In this document: piece by piece, positions 1-8,176 of the stretch
Position numbering within the stretch: the stretch's first letter is position 1
Layout: every line of letters begins with the position of its first letter
Source: CAZCAC01 sp964496575
Lineage (GTDB): Bacteria; Planctomycetota; UBA1135; GCA-002686595
DNA length: 62,563 nucleotides
NCBI GenBank assembly: GCA_964496575.1
Contig: CAZCAC010000045.1
Span: forward strand, 1-62,563
Direction: 5' to 3'
Notes under the pieces: generated by a model
Databases searched by the model: none
The model's input: the letters and a program-made list of their open reading frames with translations, nothing else
Told to the model about the DNA's origin: nothing
Translations under genes and position numbers: made by a program

Positions 1-61
1 TCCTCCTCCTCGGCGAGCTCTGCGCTGAAACGCCGCGATCTCTGCTCCCTCTGCGCCCCTC

Positions 62-760
62 TCACCCCACCACGGGCAGGATCGTCGATTCCAGGCGGCG
101 GTAGAGCTCGGCCGTGGCGCGCACGTCGCGCAGGCAGTACTCGCCGATGTCCTCGATCCGGCCGTCGCGATAGGCGCGGGCGACCTGGCTGCCGTCGATC
201 GAGCCCTTGGGGCTCTCGACGTCGAAGCGGCGGCACCAGTAGTCGAGGGAGTAGCGCTCCCGGGAGGCGCCGTAGAAGCACAGGATGTCCATCAGGTCGC
301 AGTGGTCGCGGACCGCGTAGCGGTTGGGCACGAGATTCCGCGAGGGGGTCGCGCCGAGCTGCGCCGAGCGCACCATCAGCACGGGACCGTCGTAGCCGCG
401 GCCGTTGTAGGTGACCAGCTGCGGGAGCGGGCCCCCGGCGCGGGGGCGATCGACGATCTTCCAGAAGCGCTCCAGCAGCGCCTTCTCGTCACCGCGAAAG
501 ACCTTGGAGTGCGGCACCTTCTCCCACTCGTGCTCCTCGACCTCCTCCCCCTCGAGCAGGATCATCCCGCGGTCCTCCTCGACCAGCCACAACCCGATGG
601 CGATCACCTTGCCGAGGCCGGGGAAGAGCGCGGTGCGGTCGGGGACGCTGTGGCGACGCTCGGGGTCGCGCTCGCGGTTGAGGAGGTAGCCACGAGTGAT
701 CTCGTCGACTTCCTCCCAGGCGAAGCCGGCGACCTCGATGTCGAAGACGATGGGGCCCAT
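62..760 (-). CDS. predicted 3'-5' exonuclease (PolB exonuclease-like)
   Basis: A 232-residue DnaQ/RNase H-fold exonuclease, expected to remove nucleotides from 3' ends with two metal ions. The three exonuclease motifs are visible: Exo I as FDIE near the N-terminus (residues 6-9), Exo II in TYNGRGYD around residues 117-124, and Exo III as YCLRDV (Tyr-x3-Asp) near residue 208. The length and motif wording fit the family described as a 3'-5' exonuclease related to the PolB proofreading domain, which lacks a polymerase module. There is no signal peptide, so it should act in the cytoplasm, probably in DNA repair or RNA trimming; the substrate cannot be read from sequence. It is read away from its upstream neighbour region, with 51 bases before the end of the metalloprotease gene. 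The family call is firm; the biological role is not. Confidence 0.88.
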   Translation of the reverse strand: MGPIVFDIEVAGFAWEEVDEITRGYLLNRERDPERRHSVPDRTALFPGLGKVIAIGLWLVEEDRGMILLEGEEVEEHEWEKVPHSKVFRGDEKALLERFWKIVDRPRAGGPLPQLVTYNGRGYDGPVLMVRSAQLGATPSRNLVPNRYAVRDHCDLMDILCFYGASRERYSLDYWCRRFDVESPKGSIDGSQVARAYRDGRIEDIGEYCLRDVRATAELYRRLESTILPVVG

Positions 761-811
761 GCCCCCAGGGTAGCGAAACCCCGGGGCGGGGGGCGAGGAT
801 CAGTGCGGGCG

Positions 812-3025
812 TCAGCCCGCGCCGAGGCGACGCGGGATCGAGGCGCGCCGCTGGAGGCGCAGGCCCACCACCACGAAGGCCAGCAGGAGCAGCGTCCAGG
901 CGATGTCGCGCGGGTCGGGAGGGCCCTGGACCGGGATCGTGTGGCAGCCTCCGCCGCCACCGCCTCCGCCGCCGACGAAGGTGAAGGCCTCGTCGATCAC
1001 GTCCGCCTGGCCCGTCACGGGGTCCCTGATCAGGACCGCCGTGGAACCGCTCGACGACGAGGGAGTGGTCACCTCGATGGTGGAGGCGCTCTGAACCACG
1101 GCCAGGGATGCGGCGGAACCACCGGTGCCCGTCTCGGGATCGGCACCGAAGAAGACCTGCGTGCCCGTGGTGAAGTTGGAGCCGGTCAGCGTCACGACCT
1201 CTCCCCCCGCCACCGAGCCCTGTGCCGGAGTGATCGAGCCCAGCACGGGATCGGGCAGCGACGAGTAGCTGAACTGACTGCTGGCGGACGAGCCGCCGGG
1301 GTTCTCCACCTCGAGCACGTACGGTCCTCCCGTGCTGCCCCCGGTGGTGGTCACGAGCAGCTTGGTGCTCGAGACGACCTGCACCTGGCTCTGCGTGACC
1401 CCGGCGATGCGAACGACCACGCCCTCGGCGAAGTTCCCGCCTCGCAGCGTCACCTGGGTCCCGCCGGCCGCATCGCCCGCGGGCGGGAAGACGGTCGCGA
1501 TCTGCGGTACCGCGAGGAACTGGAAGCCGTCCACCTTGCGCCCCTCGACGCCGCTCGAGTCGATCACCACCACGTCGGTGATCCCCGCCGAGCTGGGCAC
1601 GGTGGTCAGGGTGATGCTGGTGGAGCTGACGACGGTGCAGCCGCCGGGGGCGCCGTCCTCGTAGATCTGCCCGCCGAACACCACGCGGGCCCCCGCGCGG
1701 AACTCCGAGCCGACGAGGGTGACCGCGGTCCCGCCCCCGATGTCCGCCTGGTTGGGACTCACCGTGGTGACCACCGGGTCGGGGGGCGTGATCTCCAGGG
1801 CCGCGACCAGGATGCTCTGGTCTCCGGAGGGGTCGGTGATGATCAGGTCGGAGTGTCCCGCGGCCTCCAGGGAGGGCACGTTGACCGAGAAGCTGACCTG
1901 GGTGCCGAACCAGCTGATCGGCGTGACCACGAGGTCCGGATCGCTCGCGCTGAGCGTGGAGCCGTCGACCAGCCCGGTACCGCGGACGAGCAGGGCGCCG
2001 GTGGTCCCCGTCTGGCAGCGCAGCGGGTAGCGATCGCTGTTCCGGCCCAGGCTGACCGAGACGTCGTCGCCGACCAGGAAGTCGCCGATCGCCGTGGTCC
2101 CGCCGGCGGTGACGGCCACCGTTCCGTGGACGGTCGATTCGAAGTCGGTCTCCACGACCCAGCCGGAGCCGAGGTTGCTGGCGCTGACCGGGTGGTCGAG
2201 GGGGGTCGCGTAGAGCTCGTAGCTGCCCGCATCGAGCCCCTCGATCAGGAAGGTGCCGTTGGCGGCGGCCAGCGTGGCGCCCGCCGTGCGGCCGCCGGAG
2301 TCGCGCACCACCACGTGCGCCCCGGCGACGGGCGAGTCGTCGAGCGAGCGCTTCACCGTGCCGGAGATGGTGGCGAAGCTCCCCGACGGGTAGATCCCGC
2401 GCATCCCGTTCACGTCGTCGCCCGAGAGGCTGCGGTGCAGGATCACCGTGCTGTCGACGAAGGGGTACATCGTCGCCCCCGCCCAGCCGCTGTGATCGAG
2501 TCCGAGGAGGTGCCCCAGCTCGTGCGTGGCCACGTCCTGGACATCGAAGCGCCCCGCCTGTCCGCGCGTGGTGAAGGAGAAGGTCTTCCCGTTGAAGAGG
2601 ATGTCCGCGTCGTCGATCAGGCCGGTCGAGTAGAACCAGATCGGCGTGATCGCCACCGTGCTCGAGCCGCCGGGGAAGTACCCCGAGGAGTTGTCCTCGT
2701 CGAAGAGGATCATGTGGATCGAGTTGCTGTCCCAGTCGGTGCGGGCCCGCTCCTCCGCGGAGGTGTCCTCGACCAGCCGGGCGGTCTGTCCCGGGGAGTC
2801 GTTCCAGGCGTCGATGGCGTTGCGCAGCGCGGTGTCCTCGCTGCGGTCGGCGATGTTGTCGGAGCCCACCGAGGAGATCACGATCCCGACGTTGGTGGGA
2901 TCGTTCCAGAAGAGGGGGTTCCCGTTGCCGGGGTTCATCAGCCGCACGTGGGCGAAGCCCGCGAGGGGCAGCAGCGCGGCCCCGAACAGGATCGCGGCGC
3001 GCCGTAGCTTCGGGAGGGACCTCAT
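812..3025 (-). CDS. secreted matrixin-type zinc metalloprotease with IPT/TIG repeats and C-terminal sorting tail
   Basis: A 737-residue exported protease. After a signal peptide (MRSLPKLRRAAILFGAALL) comes a metzincin catalytic domain with the zinc motif HELGHLLGLDH starting at His168. It is followed by a carboxypeptidase-regulatory-like beta-sandwich (about residues 210-280) and three or four IPT/TIG immunoglobulin-like repeats up to about residue 680. The C-terminus is tripartite: a run of nine Gly, then Cys, a hydrophobic helix and an Arg-rich end, which resembles GlyGly-CTERM/MYXO-CTERM surface-anchoring signals. The start is the ATG at 3025, which overlaps the stop of the upstream gene as ATGA, so the two are probably translationally coupled; longer in-frame extensions upstream only read through that neighbour. 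It likely degrades extracellular protein at the cell surface. The anchoring mechanism is inferred. Confidence 0.88.
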   Translation of the reverse strand: MRSLPKLRRAAILFGAALLPLAGFAHVRLMNPGNGNPLFWNDPTNVGIVISSVGSDNIADRSEDTALRNAIDAWNDSPGQTARLVEDTSAEERARTDWDSNSIHMILFDEDNSSGYFPGGSSTVAITPIWFYSTGLIDDADILFNGKTFSFTTRGQAGRFDVQDVATHELGHLLGLDHSGWAGATMYPFVDSTVILHRSLSGDDVNGMRGIYPSGSFATISGTVKRSLDDSPVAGAHVVVRDSGGRTAGATLAAANGTFLIEGLDAGSYELYATPLDHPVSASNLGSGWVVETDFESTVHGTVAVTAGGTTAIGDFLVGDDVSVSLGRNSDRYPLRCQTGTTGALLVRGTGLVDGSTLSASDPDLVVTPISWFGTQVSFSVNVPSLEAAGHSDLIITDPSGDQSILVAALEITPPDPVVTTVSPNQADIGGGTAVTLVGSEFRAGARVVFGGQIYEDGAPGGCTVVSSTSITLTTVPSSAGITDVVVIDSSGVEGRKVDGFQFLAVPQIATVFPPAGDAAGGTQVTLRGGNFAEGVVVRIAGVTQSQVQVVSSTKLLVTTTGGSTGGPYVLEVENPGGSSASSQFSYSSLPDPVLGSITPAQGSVAGGEVVTLTGSNFTTGTQVFFGADPETGTGGSAASLAVVQSASTIEVTTPSSSSGSTAVLIRDPVTGQADVIDEAFTFVGGGGGGGGGCHTIPVQGPPDPRDIAWTLLLLAFVVVGLRLQRRASIPRRLGAG

Positions 3026-3615
3026 CGTCCCGCTCCCAGTCGCCGCGCATCGGCCGCGGCCCAGACCTCGGCGATCACCTCGGCGTAGTCGAGCCGCTCG
3101 CCGGCCCCGGCGCAGCGCACGCCGCCGGTGCGGGGGTCGATCACCGACAGTGATCCCTGGTTCCGGGTCAGCCACCGCTGTCCGTCCAGCGAGGTCTCGA
3201 CGCGGAGCTTGCCCTGCGAGAGGCCGACGGGCACGCGGACGCCGGTGGAGCCCTCTTCGCTCAGGAAGAGCAGCACCTCTTCCCCCACCTCCAGGGTGGG
3301 CATCCCGGGGATGACGAGGCCGCTGTGGTCCTCGAGCACCCCTCCGGGGAGCCGCACGATCCGCTCGGTCCGGTCTTCTCCCCAGAAGGTCCGGTCGACG
3401 TCGAGGGTGAGCTTCGTCTCGATGCGCCGTTCGGAGACGCGCTCGACCACCCGCGAGCGTACTCGCCCCTCCAGGACGAGGTCGGCGCACTCGACCATCT
3501 CGGGTATGTCGAGGCGGATTGCCGTGCCGGCATCGACGGCGCGGTCGCGATCTCCGCGGGAGATCGCGAGCCACGAGCCGAGGACCAGGACCATCACGAG
3601 GAGGATCGGTCGCAT
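3022..3615 (-). CDS. exported hypothetical protein coupled to the matrixin protease
   Basis: A 197-residue protein with an N-terminal hydrophobic segment (MRPILLVMVLVLGSWLAIS) that reads as a signal peptide or anchor. The body is a mixed beta-rich sequence with statements such as ADLVLEGRV and GEEVLLFLSEE, the pattern seen in small exported proteins found beside matrixin proteases in planctomycetes and myxobacteria; I do not recognise a named enzyme family. Its stop overlaps the protease start by four bases, so the two gene products are made together. A chaperone, inhibitor or propeptide-like role for the protease would fit the coupling, but this is only inference from context. No metal or catalytic motif is evident. 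Confidence 0.8.
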   Translation of the reverse strand: MRPILLVMVLVLGSWLAISRGDRDRAVDAGTAIRLDIPEMVECADLVLEGRVRSRVVERVSERRIETKLTLDVDRTFWGEDRTERIVRLPGGVLEDHSGLVIPGMPTLEVGEEVLLFLSEEGSTGVRVPVGLSQGKLRVETSLDGQRWLTRNQGSLSVIDPRTGGVRCAGAGERLDYAEVIAEVWAAADARRLGAGR

Positions 3616-3940
3616 AGAGGCTCTCTCTTCAGGCGGATAGTGGGGACTGGGGAAGGGACTGCCGGGGGGGAATCGCAGTCGTAGCGATCTTCGGAATCAC
3701 GCTGGGCCCATCTTGAGGCGGGTTGGGACGACGTTCGCCCGCCGAAGGGCTCCGCCCGCGCGCCGGCGGGGGAGCCGGTTCTCCCCGTCGAGGGAAGAGA
3801 GCTCCGAAAAGCGCGACCCGGCTTCAAGGTGACGGCCCACTCTCTCTCGATAAGGGATCAGGTGCTCCTCTCCGCGGCGATCCGCCGCGGGTCGGGGCTC
3901 GTCCACCGCAACCGCCTGATCACCCGCTGCGTACCCCCCC
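3616..3940. other. divergent intergenic region, no gene seen
   Basis: About 325 bases between the divergently read exported-protein operon and the HDOD gene, so promoters for both must lie here. I could not pick convincing -35/-10 pairs. A short 6-bp stem (GGGGAG at 3769-3774 with CTCCCC at 3781-3786) is present but weak. No credible small gene or RNA was found. Confidence 0.5.
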
Positions 3941-4786
3941 ATGAGCACTTTTCGCGCCAAGCAGCTCATCCAAGACAACCTGAACATCCCGACGTTGCCG
4001 ACGGTCGTCCAGCGGATCACCGAGCTGATCGACGATCCCGAATCGGGCACGGGGGAGATCGGGCGTCTGATCTCCGAGGACGCCCCGCTCACCGCCAAGG
4101 TGCTGCGGATCGCCAACAGCGCCTACTACGGCCTGCGCGAGCGTTGCCTCTCGACCGAGCAGGCCAGCTCGATCCTGGGGGTGCGGGTGCTGCACAACGT
4201 GGTCGTCCAGGCCGCGGTGATCCAGAAGTTCGATCACCTCTCCCAGTTCCCCGGCTTCGACCTCGACGCGATCTGGCGGCACTCGATCCTGGTCGCCCAG
4301 GCGTGCGCTCGGATGGCTCGAAACTGCCGGGGCACGATCGGGCTCTCCCCCGAGGAGTTCCACGTCTGCGGGCTGCTGCACGATCTCGGCAAGGTGGTGA
4401 TGGTCGACAACCTCGGTGCGGAGTACCTCGAGGTCTACCAGGAGGCCGCCCTGATCGGCGAGCCGCTGCACACCCTCGAGGAGCGCCACTTCGGCTTCAA
4501 CCACACCGACGTGGGGGCGATGGTCTCGGTGCGCTGGTCCCTGCCCGCAGCCGCTTCGGCGGCGATCCAGTTCCACCACGGCCCGAGGGAGAACGTGCAG
4601 GAGGACCCGGTCGTGGCGCTGGTGGCCAACGCCAACCTGGTCTGCCACCGGGTGGTCGCGGGGAACCTCGACGACGCCCTGGCGACCCTCGACGAGACCA
4701 CGTCCAGCTTCCTGGGACTCGACCAGGATCACGTCCAGGCGATCGTCGAGTTCCTCGACCAGGTCCAGGCCGACATCGTTCTCTAG
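3941..4786 (+). CDS. HDOD domain protein
   Basis: A 281-residue cytoplasmic protein made almost entirely of an HDOD domain (about residues 15-215). This is an HD-superfamily fold that usually lacks enzymatic activity and acts as a signalling scaffold. Typical landmarks are IPTLPTVVQRI near the N-terminus, the TAKVLRIANSAYYG helix around residue 50, GLLHDLGKVVM around residue 150 and FGFNHTDVGAM near residue 188. There is no output domain or response regulator in the same gene. Such proteins commonly link second-messenger or two-component signals to motility, biofilm or cell-cycle outputs. The final 17 residues are encoded a second time just downstream in a near-perfect direct repeat, which suggests a local duplication of the gene end. 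The upstream start is supported by the domain boundary; no strong ribosome binding site is visible. Confidence 0.88.
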   Translation: MSTFRAKQLIQDNLNIPTLPTVVQRITELIDDPESGTGEIGRLISEDAPLTAKVLRIANSAYYGLRERCLSTEQASSILGVRVLHNVVVQAAVIQKFDHLSQFPGFDLDAIWRHSILVAQACARMARNCRGTIGLSPEEFHVCGLLHDLGKVVMVDNLGAEYLEVYQEAALIGEPLHTLEERHFGFNHTDVGAMVSVRWSLPAAASAAIQFHHGPRENVQEDPVVALVANANLVCHRVVAGNLDDALATLDETTSSFLGLDQDHVQAIVEFLDQVQADIVL

Positions 4787-4878
4787 CTCGAGGGGCCGGG
4801 GGATCGGGTCATTTCAGGATCTACGTCCAGGCGATCGTCGAGTTCCTCGACCAGGTCCAGGCCGACATCGTTCTGTAG
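4731..4878 (+). repeat. direct duplication of the HDOD gene 3' end
   Basis: Bases 4731-4782 (end of the HDOD gene) recur exactly at 4823-4874. Each copy is followed by one differing base and then TAG. A preceding CAGGATC also matches with a one-base insertion, so the duplicated tract is about 60 bases at an offset of 92. The second copy still encodes the same C-terminal peptide (VQAIVEFLDQVQADIVL) plus a stop. Confidence 0.9.
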
Positions 4879-5020
4879 GGGGCGCCGGCCCGGAGCTCGT
4901 CCGGGCCACCCTCGCGGAGCGGGGGAGCGGACCATTTTCCAGCGTCCGGCGGCCGCAAGGGGCCCGGGATCGGGATACGTTTCGATGGTGAGGAGAGCGA
5001 TCCCCTGCCCCCAGACCGCC

Positions 5021-5341
5021 ATGGATGCCGAACGTCTTCTTCAGGAACTGTGTGCCCGCCACGGCGTGGATCCCAGCCGCGGCGCCCGCCTTCTCCCGCT
5101 GATCCGGTGGGCCCTCCGGGGGCCGGAGGATGCCCGTGAGCGGGTCCTGGCGCTGGTGGAGCGGACCCTGGCCGCCGGGGCCAGGGGGGACAAGGACCCT
5201 CAGAAGTTCAACGACGCGGCCGACCGGGCGGTGCTCATCGCGGTGGCCAAGATCCTGCACAACTGGACCCCCGATCCCCGGATCCTCGAGCTCGGCGGGG
5301 AGGGCCGGAGCCCCGGCGAGCAGGGGAGGGAGTCCGCCTGA
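5021..5341 (+). CDS. small hypothetical protein
   Basis: A 106-residue acidic, helix-rich protein that I do not recognise. It starts MDAERLLQELCARHGVDP and continues with Leu/Arg-rich helices (LLPLIRWALRGPEDARERVLALVERTL), then a charged turn and a second helix around AADRAVLIAVAKILHNW. There is no signal peptide, membrane segment or Cys motif. An in-frame ATG at 4985 would add twelve residues with AGG/AGA codons that are rare in neighbouring genes, so the ATG at 5021 is preferred; no clear ribosome binding site decides the matter. It lies between the HDOD gene and a strong terminator hairpin, and may be a helical adaptor or regulator. No function is claimed. Confidence 0.65.
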   Translation: MDAERLLQELCARHGVDPSRGARLLPLIRWALRGPEDARERVLALVERTLAAGARGDKDPQKFNDAADRAVLIAVAKILHNWTPDPRILELGGEGRSPGEQGRESA

Positions 5342-5404
5342 ACGACGCTTGCGGCAGAGAGACCGGCGGGTGAGGACCCTTCCCGATCCTCACCGGCCAT
5401 GAAG

Positions 5405-5434
5405 CGGGCCCGCTCCTTCGCAGGAGCGGGCCCG
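5405..5434. terminator. strong hairpin between convergent genes
   Basis: Perfect 12-bp GC-rich stem (CGGGCCCGCTCC at 5405-5416 with its complement at 5423-5434) and a 6-nt loop TTCGCA. It is followed on the plus strand by ATTCTT. It lies between the ends of two convergent genes, so it can serve both as a bidirectional intrinsic terminator. Confidence 0.8.
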
Positions 5435-5473
5435 ATTCTTCGTCAGGTCCCCGGGAGTCCGAGGCCCGGGGGA

Positions 5474-7807
5474 TCAGTCGTGGCCGTGCATCTGCTTCAG
5501 CATCTGCCTCAGCTCGCGGATCTCGGCACGCAGGGCGGCCAGCTCCTGACGCAGGGCGTCGAGCTCCGCGTGCGGGTCGTCATGGGCGTCGTGCTCGGGG
5601 TGCGGGCGCTGGGTCCAGAAGTCCCGCTCGCCGCCGCGCACACGCTGGACGATCCGGCTGACGTCGGGGCGGCGGACGTCGGTGTCCACCGGCCGGCGGA
5701 GGCGGATGGCGCCGCGGGGTTTGGTGCGGTCGAGGGAGTAGTCGTTCTCGACCTCGCACTCGCCCTCGCAGCCGTCGCAGTCGTCACAGTCGCCGTCGCA
5801 GTCGTCGCACTCGCCGCAGCAGTCGTCGCCGCCGACCCAGCCGAAGCGGATCGCGTGCGGGCCGTCCTTCTCGCCGCCGATGCCGTGGTGCAACATCTCG
5901 AGCCCTTCGAGACCTTCGAGGCCCTTCAGGCCGTGGATGGCGTGCAGGCCCTCGAGGTCGTCGAGCTCGGCGAGCCCTTCGAAGACGATCATGGCCTTGT
6001 GGCCGTCGTCGCCGGTGACCCAGAACTGGCCGTCCTTTCCGCCGAACTCGTCGGCCGAGAACTGGAAGACCTCGTTGCGGTGGATGTCGAACTTTGCTTC
6101 GCCTTCACACTTGACGTCGCACTCGACCTCGCACTTGGAGCCACAGTCGGAGCCACACTCTGAACCGCAGTCGGAGCCACAGCCCCCCCGGTCGCCGACG
6201 AACATGAAGTCGCCACCGGTGCCGCCGAGCTTGATCACCTTGCGCGTGACGTTCTTCTGGACGTCGCCGGAGCAGCCGCCACCGCCGCCGCCGCAGCTGG
6301 GAGCGGCCTGCGCGCCCCCGCATCCGGCCTGGGCTTCCTCGCAGCAGGCGTCGCCGCCACCGAGCTTGATCACCTTGCGCGCGGCTTTCTTCTGGACGTC
6401 GCCGGAGCAACCGCCCCCGCCACCGCCACCGCCGCAGCTGGCGGGACCGGCCACGTCGCACTCGACCTCGATCTCCTCGCAGCAGGCGTCGCCGCCGCCG
6501 AGGGTGATCGTCTTGGTGATGGTGCGAACCGATTCGCAGCTCTCGCTGCCCGCGTCCTCGCACCCCTGGGTGAGATCGATCACCTGGCACTCGCCGTCCC
6601 CGCCCAGGACCCGGACCTCGCAGCGAACCTGCTGGCCGTCGCCGGTGGTGAAGACCTGCGCGGTGCCGTCGCACTCGAAGTCGATCTCCTCGAGCTCGAT
6701 CACCTGGCCGCCGGCGATGCCCAGCGCCTTGGCGTCGATGCCGAGGTCCATCAGCTCGCAACCGCCGCCGCCGCCGATCGCGATCGTCTTGCACACCACC
6801 TTCTTCTCGGTGTCACCGACGCACGCGCACCCTTCGGCGCAAGGGGTGGTGGCGCCGCCGGAGCAGCTGGGTGCATCCGCCGAGCCGACGTAGCCGAGCG
6901 CGGAGAGCTGCTCGATCACCTTCTGGTCGACCTTGGCCGATCCGCAGCTCGGGGCCGAGTCGCAGGTCGCCACCGCGCCGCAGCTCGGGGCCGAGTCGCA
7001 GGCCTTCGCCGAGTCGCACGGCTTGGTGACCAGCGTGGCCTTCGCGGGAGATTGCACCTTCACGGCCAGCGTGGACCGCTTGGTGGCCTTCTTCGCCTCG
7101 GCCTTCTCCTTGGCCTTGGCCTTCTTCTTCGCCGCTGCCTCCTTCTTGGCCTTGGCGGCCTTGGCCTTCTTGGCCTTGGCGGCCTGAGCCTTCTTGTCCT
7201 TTGCGGCCTGGGCCTTCTTGGCCTTGGCGGCCTGAGCCTTCTTGTCCTTTGCGGCCTGGGCCTTCTTGGCCCTGGCGGCCTTGGCGGCCTTGGCCTTTTC
7301 GGCGTCGGCCTTCTTCAGGGCCTTGACCTTCTCCGCGTGGGCCTTCTCGATCACCGCGGCCTTCTCGATCTCGAGCTTCTCCTCGTCGAACTTCTCGATC
7401 GACTCGGGAGAGGCGAGGACGAGCTTGACGTCCTTGCGCCAGCCGTCGCGTTCGATCCCGACCTTGACCTTGTCACCGGCCTGGCGCTTGCCGAGCACCT
7501 CGACCAGCGCTTCCAGGGAGGGGATCTTCTTGCCGTCGATCGAGACGATCTTGTCGCCCGACTTCAGTCCGGACTTCTGGGCGGGGCTGCCGTCGAAGAT
7601 CTCGAGGATCTCGGGCGAGCCGCCCTCCTCGCTCAGGGTGACCCCGATCACCCCGCGGTCGCCGGGGGTGACGGGAAGCGCCGGCGCTTCGATGCTGGAG
7701 GCGGTCTCCACGACCGCGGAGAGGGATGACTGTGGAAGAGAGCCAGCCAGGGCGAAGGTCGCCAGGGCGGCGGAGCAGATGCCTGTGAGCAAGGTGCGAT
7801 TGATCAT
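5474..7807 (-). CDS. exported PDZ protein with Lys/Ala repeats and a Cys/Gly-rich region
   Basis: A 777-residue protein of unusual composition. In order: signal peptide (MINRTLLTGICSAALATFALA); a PDZ domain (about residues 50-130; GVIGVTLSEEGG, SGLKSGDKIVSIDGKKIPS); a highly basic Lys/Ala region (about 140-250) with a 16-residue repeat KKAQAAKDKKAQAAKA encoded by a 48-bp DNA repeat; a long Cys/Gly-rich region (about 260-690) with repeated blocks such as CSGDVQKK, RKVIKLGGGDACCEE and CGSDCGSECGSDCGSKC; an acidic CDDCDGDCDDCDGC cluster; and a C-terminal coiled coil (LRQELAALRAEIRELRQMLKQM). No protease triad is present, so it is not a DegP-type enzyme. The Cys clusters could bind metal or form disulfides in the envelope. 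The start has GAGGAA about 9 bases upstream. I do not recognise a described family for the whole architecture. Confidence 0.85.
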   Translation of the reverse strand: MINRTLLTGICSAALATFALAGSLPQSSLSAVVETASSIEAPALPVTPGDRGVIGVTLSEEGGSPEILEIFDGSPAQKSGLKSGDKIVSIDGKKIPSLEALVEVLGKRQAGDKVKVGIERDGWRKDVKLVLASPESIEKFDEEKLEIEKAAVIEKAHAEKVKALKKADAEKAKAAKAARAKKAQAAKDKKAQAAKAKKAQAAKDKKAQAAKAKKAKAAKAKKEAAAKKKAKAKEKAEAKKATKRSTLAVKVQSPAKATLVTKPCDSAKACDSAPSCGAVATCDSAPSCGSAKVDQKVIEQLSALGYVGSADAPSCSGGATTPCAEGCACVGDTEKKVVCKTIAIGGGGGCELMDLGIDAKALGIAGGQVIELEEIDFECDGTAQVFTTGDGQQVRCEVRVLGGDGECQVIDLTQGCEDAGSESCESVRTITKTITLGGGDACCEEIEVECDVAGPASCGGGGGGGGCSGDVQKKAARKVIKLGGGDACCEEAQAGCGGAQAAPSCGGGGGGCSGDVQKNVTRKVIKLGGTGGDFMFVGDRGGCGSDCGSECGSDCGSKCEVECDVKCEGEAKFDIHRNEVFQFSADEFGGKDGQFWVTGDDGHKAMIVFEGLAELDDLEGLHAIHGLKGLEGLEGLEMLHHGIGGEKDGPHAIRFGWVGGDDCCGECDDCDGDCDDCDGCEGECEVENDYSLDRTKPRGAIRLRRPVDTDVRRPDVSRIVQRVRGGERDFWTQRPHPEHDAHDDPHAELDALRQELAALRAEIRELRQMLKQMHGHD
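7160..7290 (-). repeat. 48-bp coding tandem repeat
   Basis: Two full and further partial copies of a 48-bp unit (GCCTGAGCC marks recur at 7182 and 7230) inside the PDZ protein gene. They encode the Lys/Ala 16-mer. The unit count is the kind of feature that varies between strains by slippage. Confidence 0.8.
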
Positions 7808-8176
7808 GATCGGGGTTCCTCGATGCGGGAGCCCTCCGGTGTGGAGAGCGGGATTCCGGGGCTCTACGCCCCACCCAGGGGGCCGTTGGGGAGATTATGG
7901 GGGCGTTTGGCGGCGCCGTGTGAAACTTCCGTCAACCCGGTAGGAAAGAGGGTTGAGTCACCAGCAGGGCTTTTTCGACCGCGGCCTCGACATGGCTTGG
8001 GGATCGGTGGCCGGCGGGGATTGCCGGGGCCCGAATCCGGGAGGTCTGGACGACCGCCGGCCGGAGCGGGCCGCCTCGCGGTGGCGAGCGACCGAAAGGG
8101 CCCTGAGCACCCCGAGGACGCGGATTCGTCCTTGCCCGCCGCCACTCCGCTGGTAGACTTCCCGGCTCGATCAGGT
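7808..8176. other. divergent intergenic region before the PDZ gene and the tRNA
   Basis: About 370 bases with no credible gene. It must carry the promoter of the PDZ protein gene (minus strand) and that of the tRNA (plus strand). A TTGACG box on the minus strand near 7930-7936 is a possible -35 element, but no convincing -10 is placed behind it. Confidence 0.45.
8132..8159 (+). promoter_or_regulatory. candidate sigma-70-type promoter of tRNA-Leu
   Basis: TTGCCC (8132-8137) and TAGACT (8154-8159) are separated by 16 bases. The predicted start falls about 10 bases before the mature tRNA 5' end at 8177. Position is good; the match to consensus is moderate. Confidence 0.4.

Noticed and set aside
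302..3007. Long open frames opposite to real genes, e.g. 901 codons on the plus strand here and similar ones over most genes
   Set aside because: In GC-rich genes the antisense frames stay open by chance. They are Arg/Ala/Pro/Gly/His-rich, carry no domains and mirror the codon pattern of the real gene.
7160..7290. Regular repeats that could suggest a CRISPR array
   Set aside because: The 48-bp units are contiguous without spacers and encode the Lys/Ala repeat of the PDZ protein.
5474..7807. DegP/HtrA-type protease because of the PDZ domain
   Set aside because: No trypsin-like domain with His/Asp/Ser triad is present.
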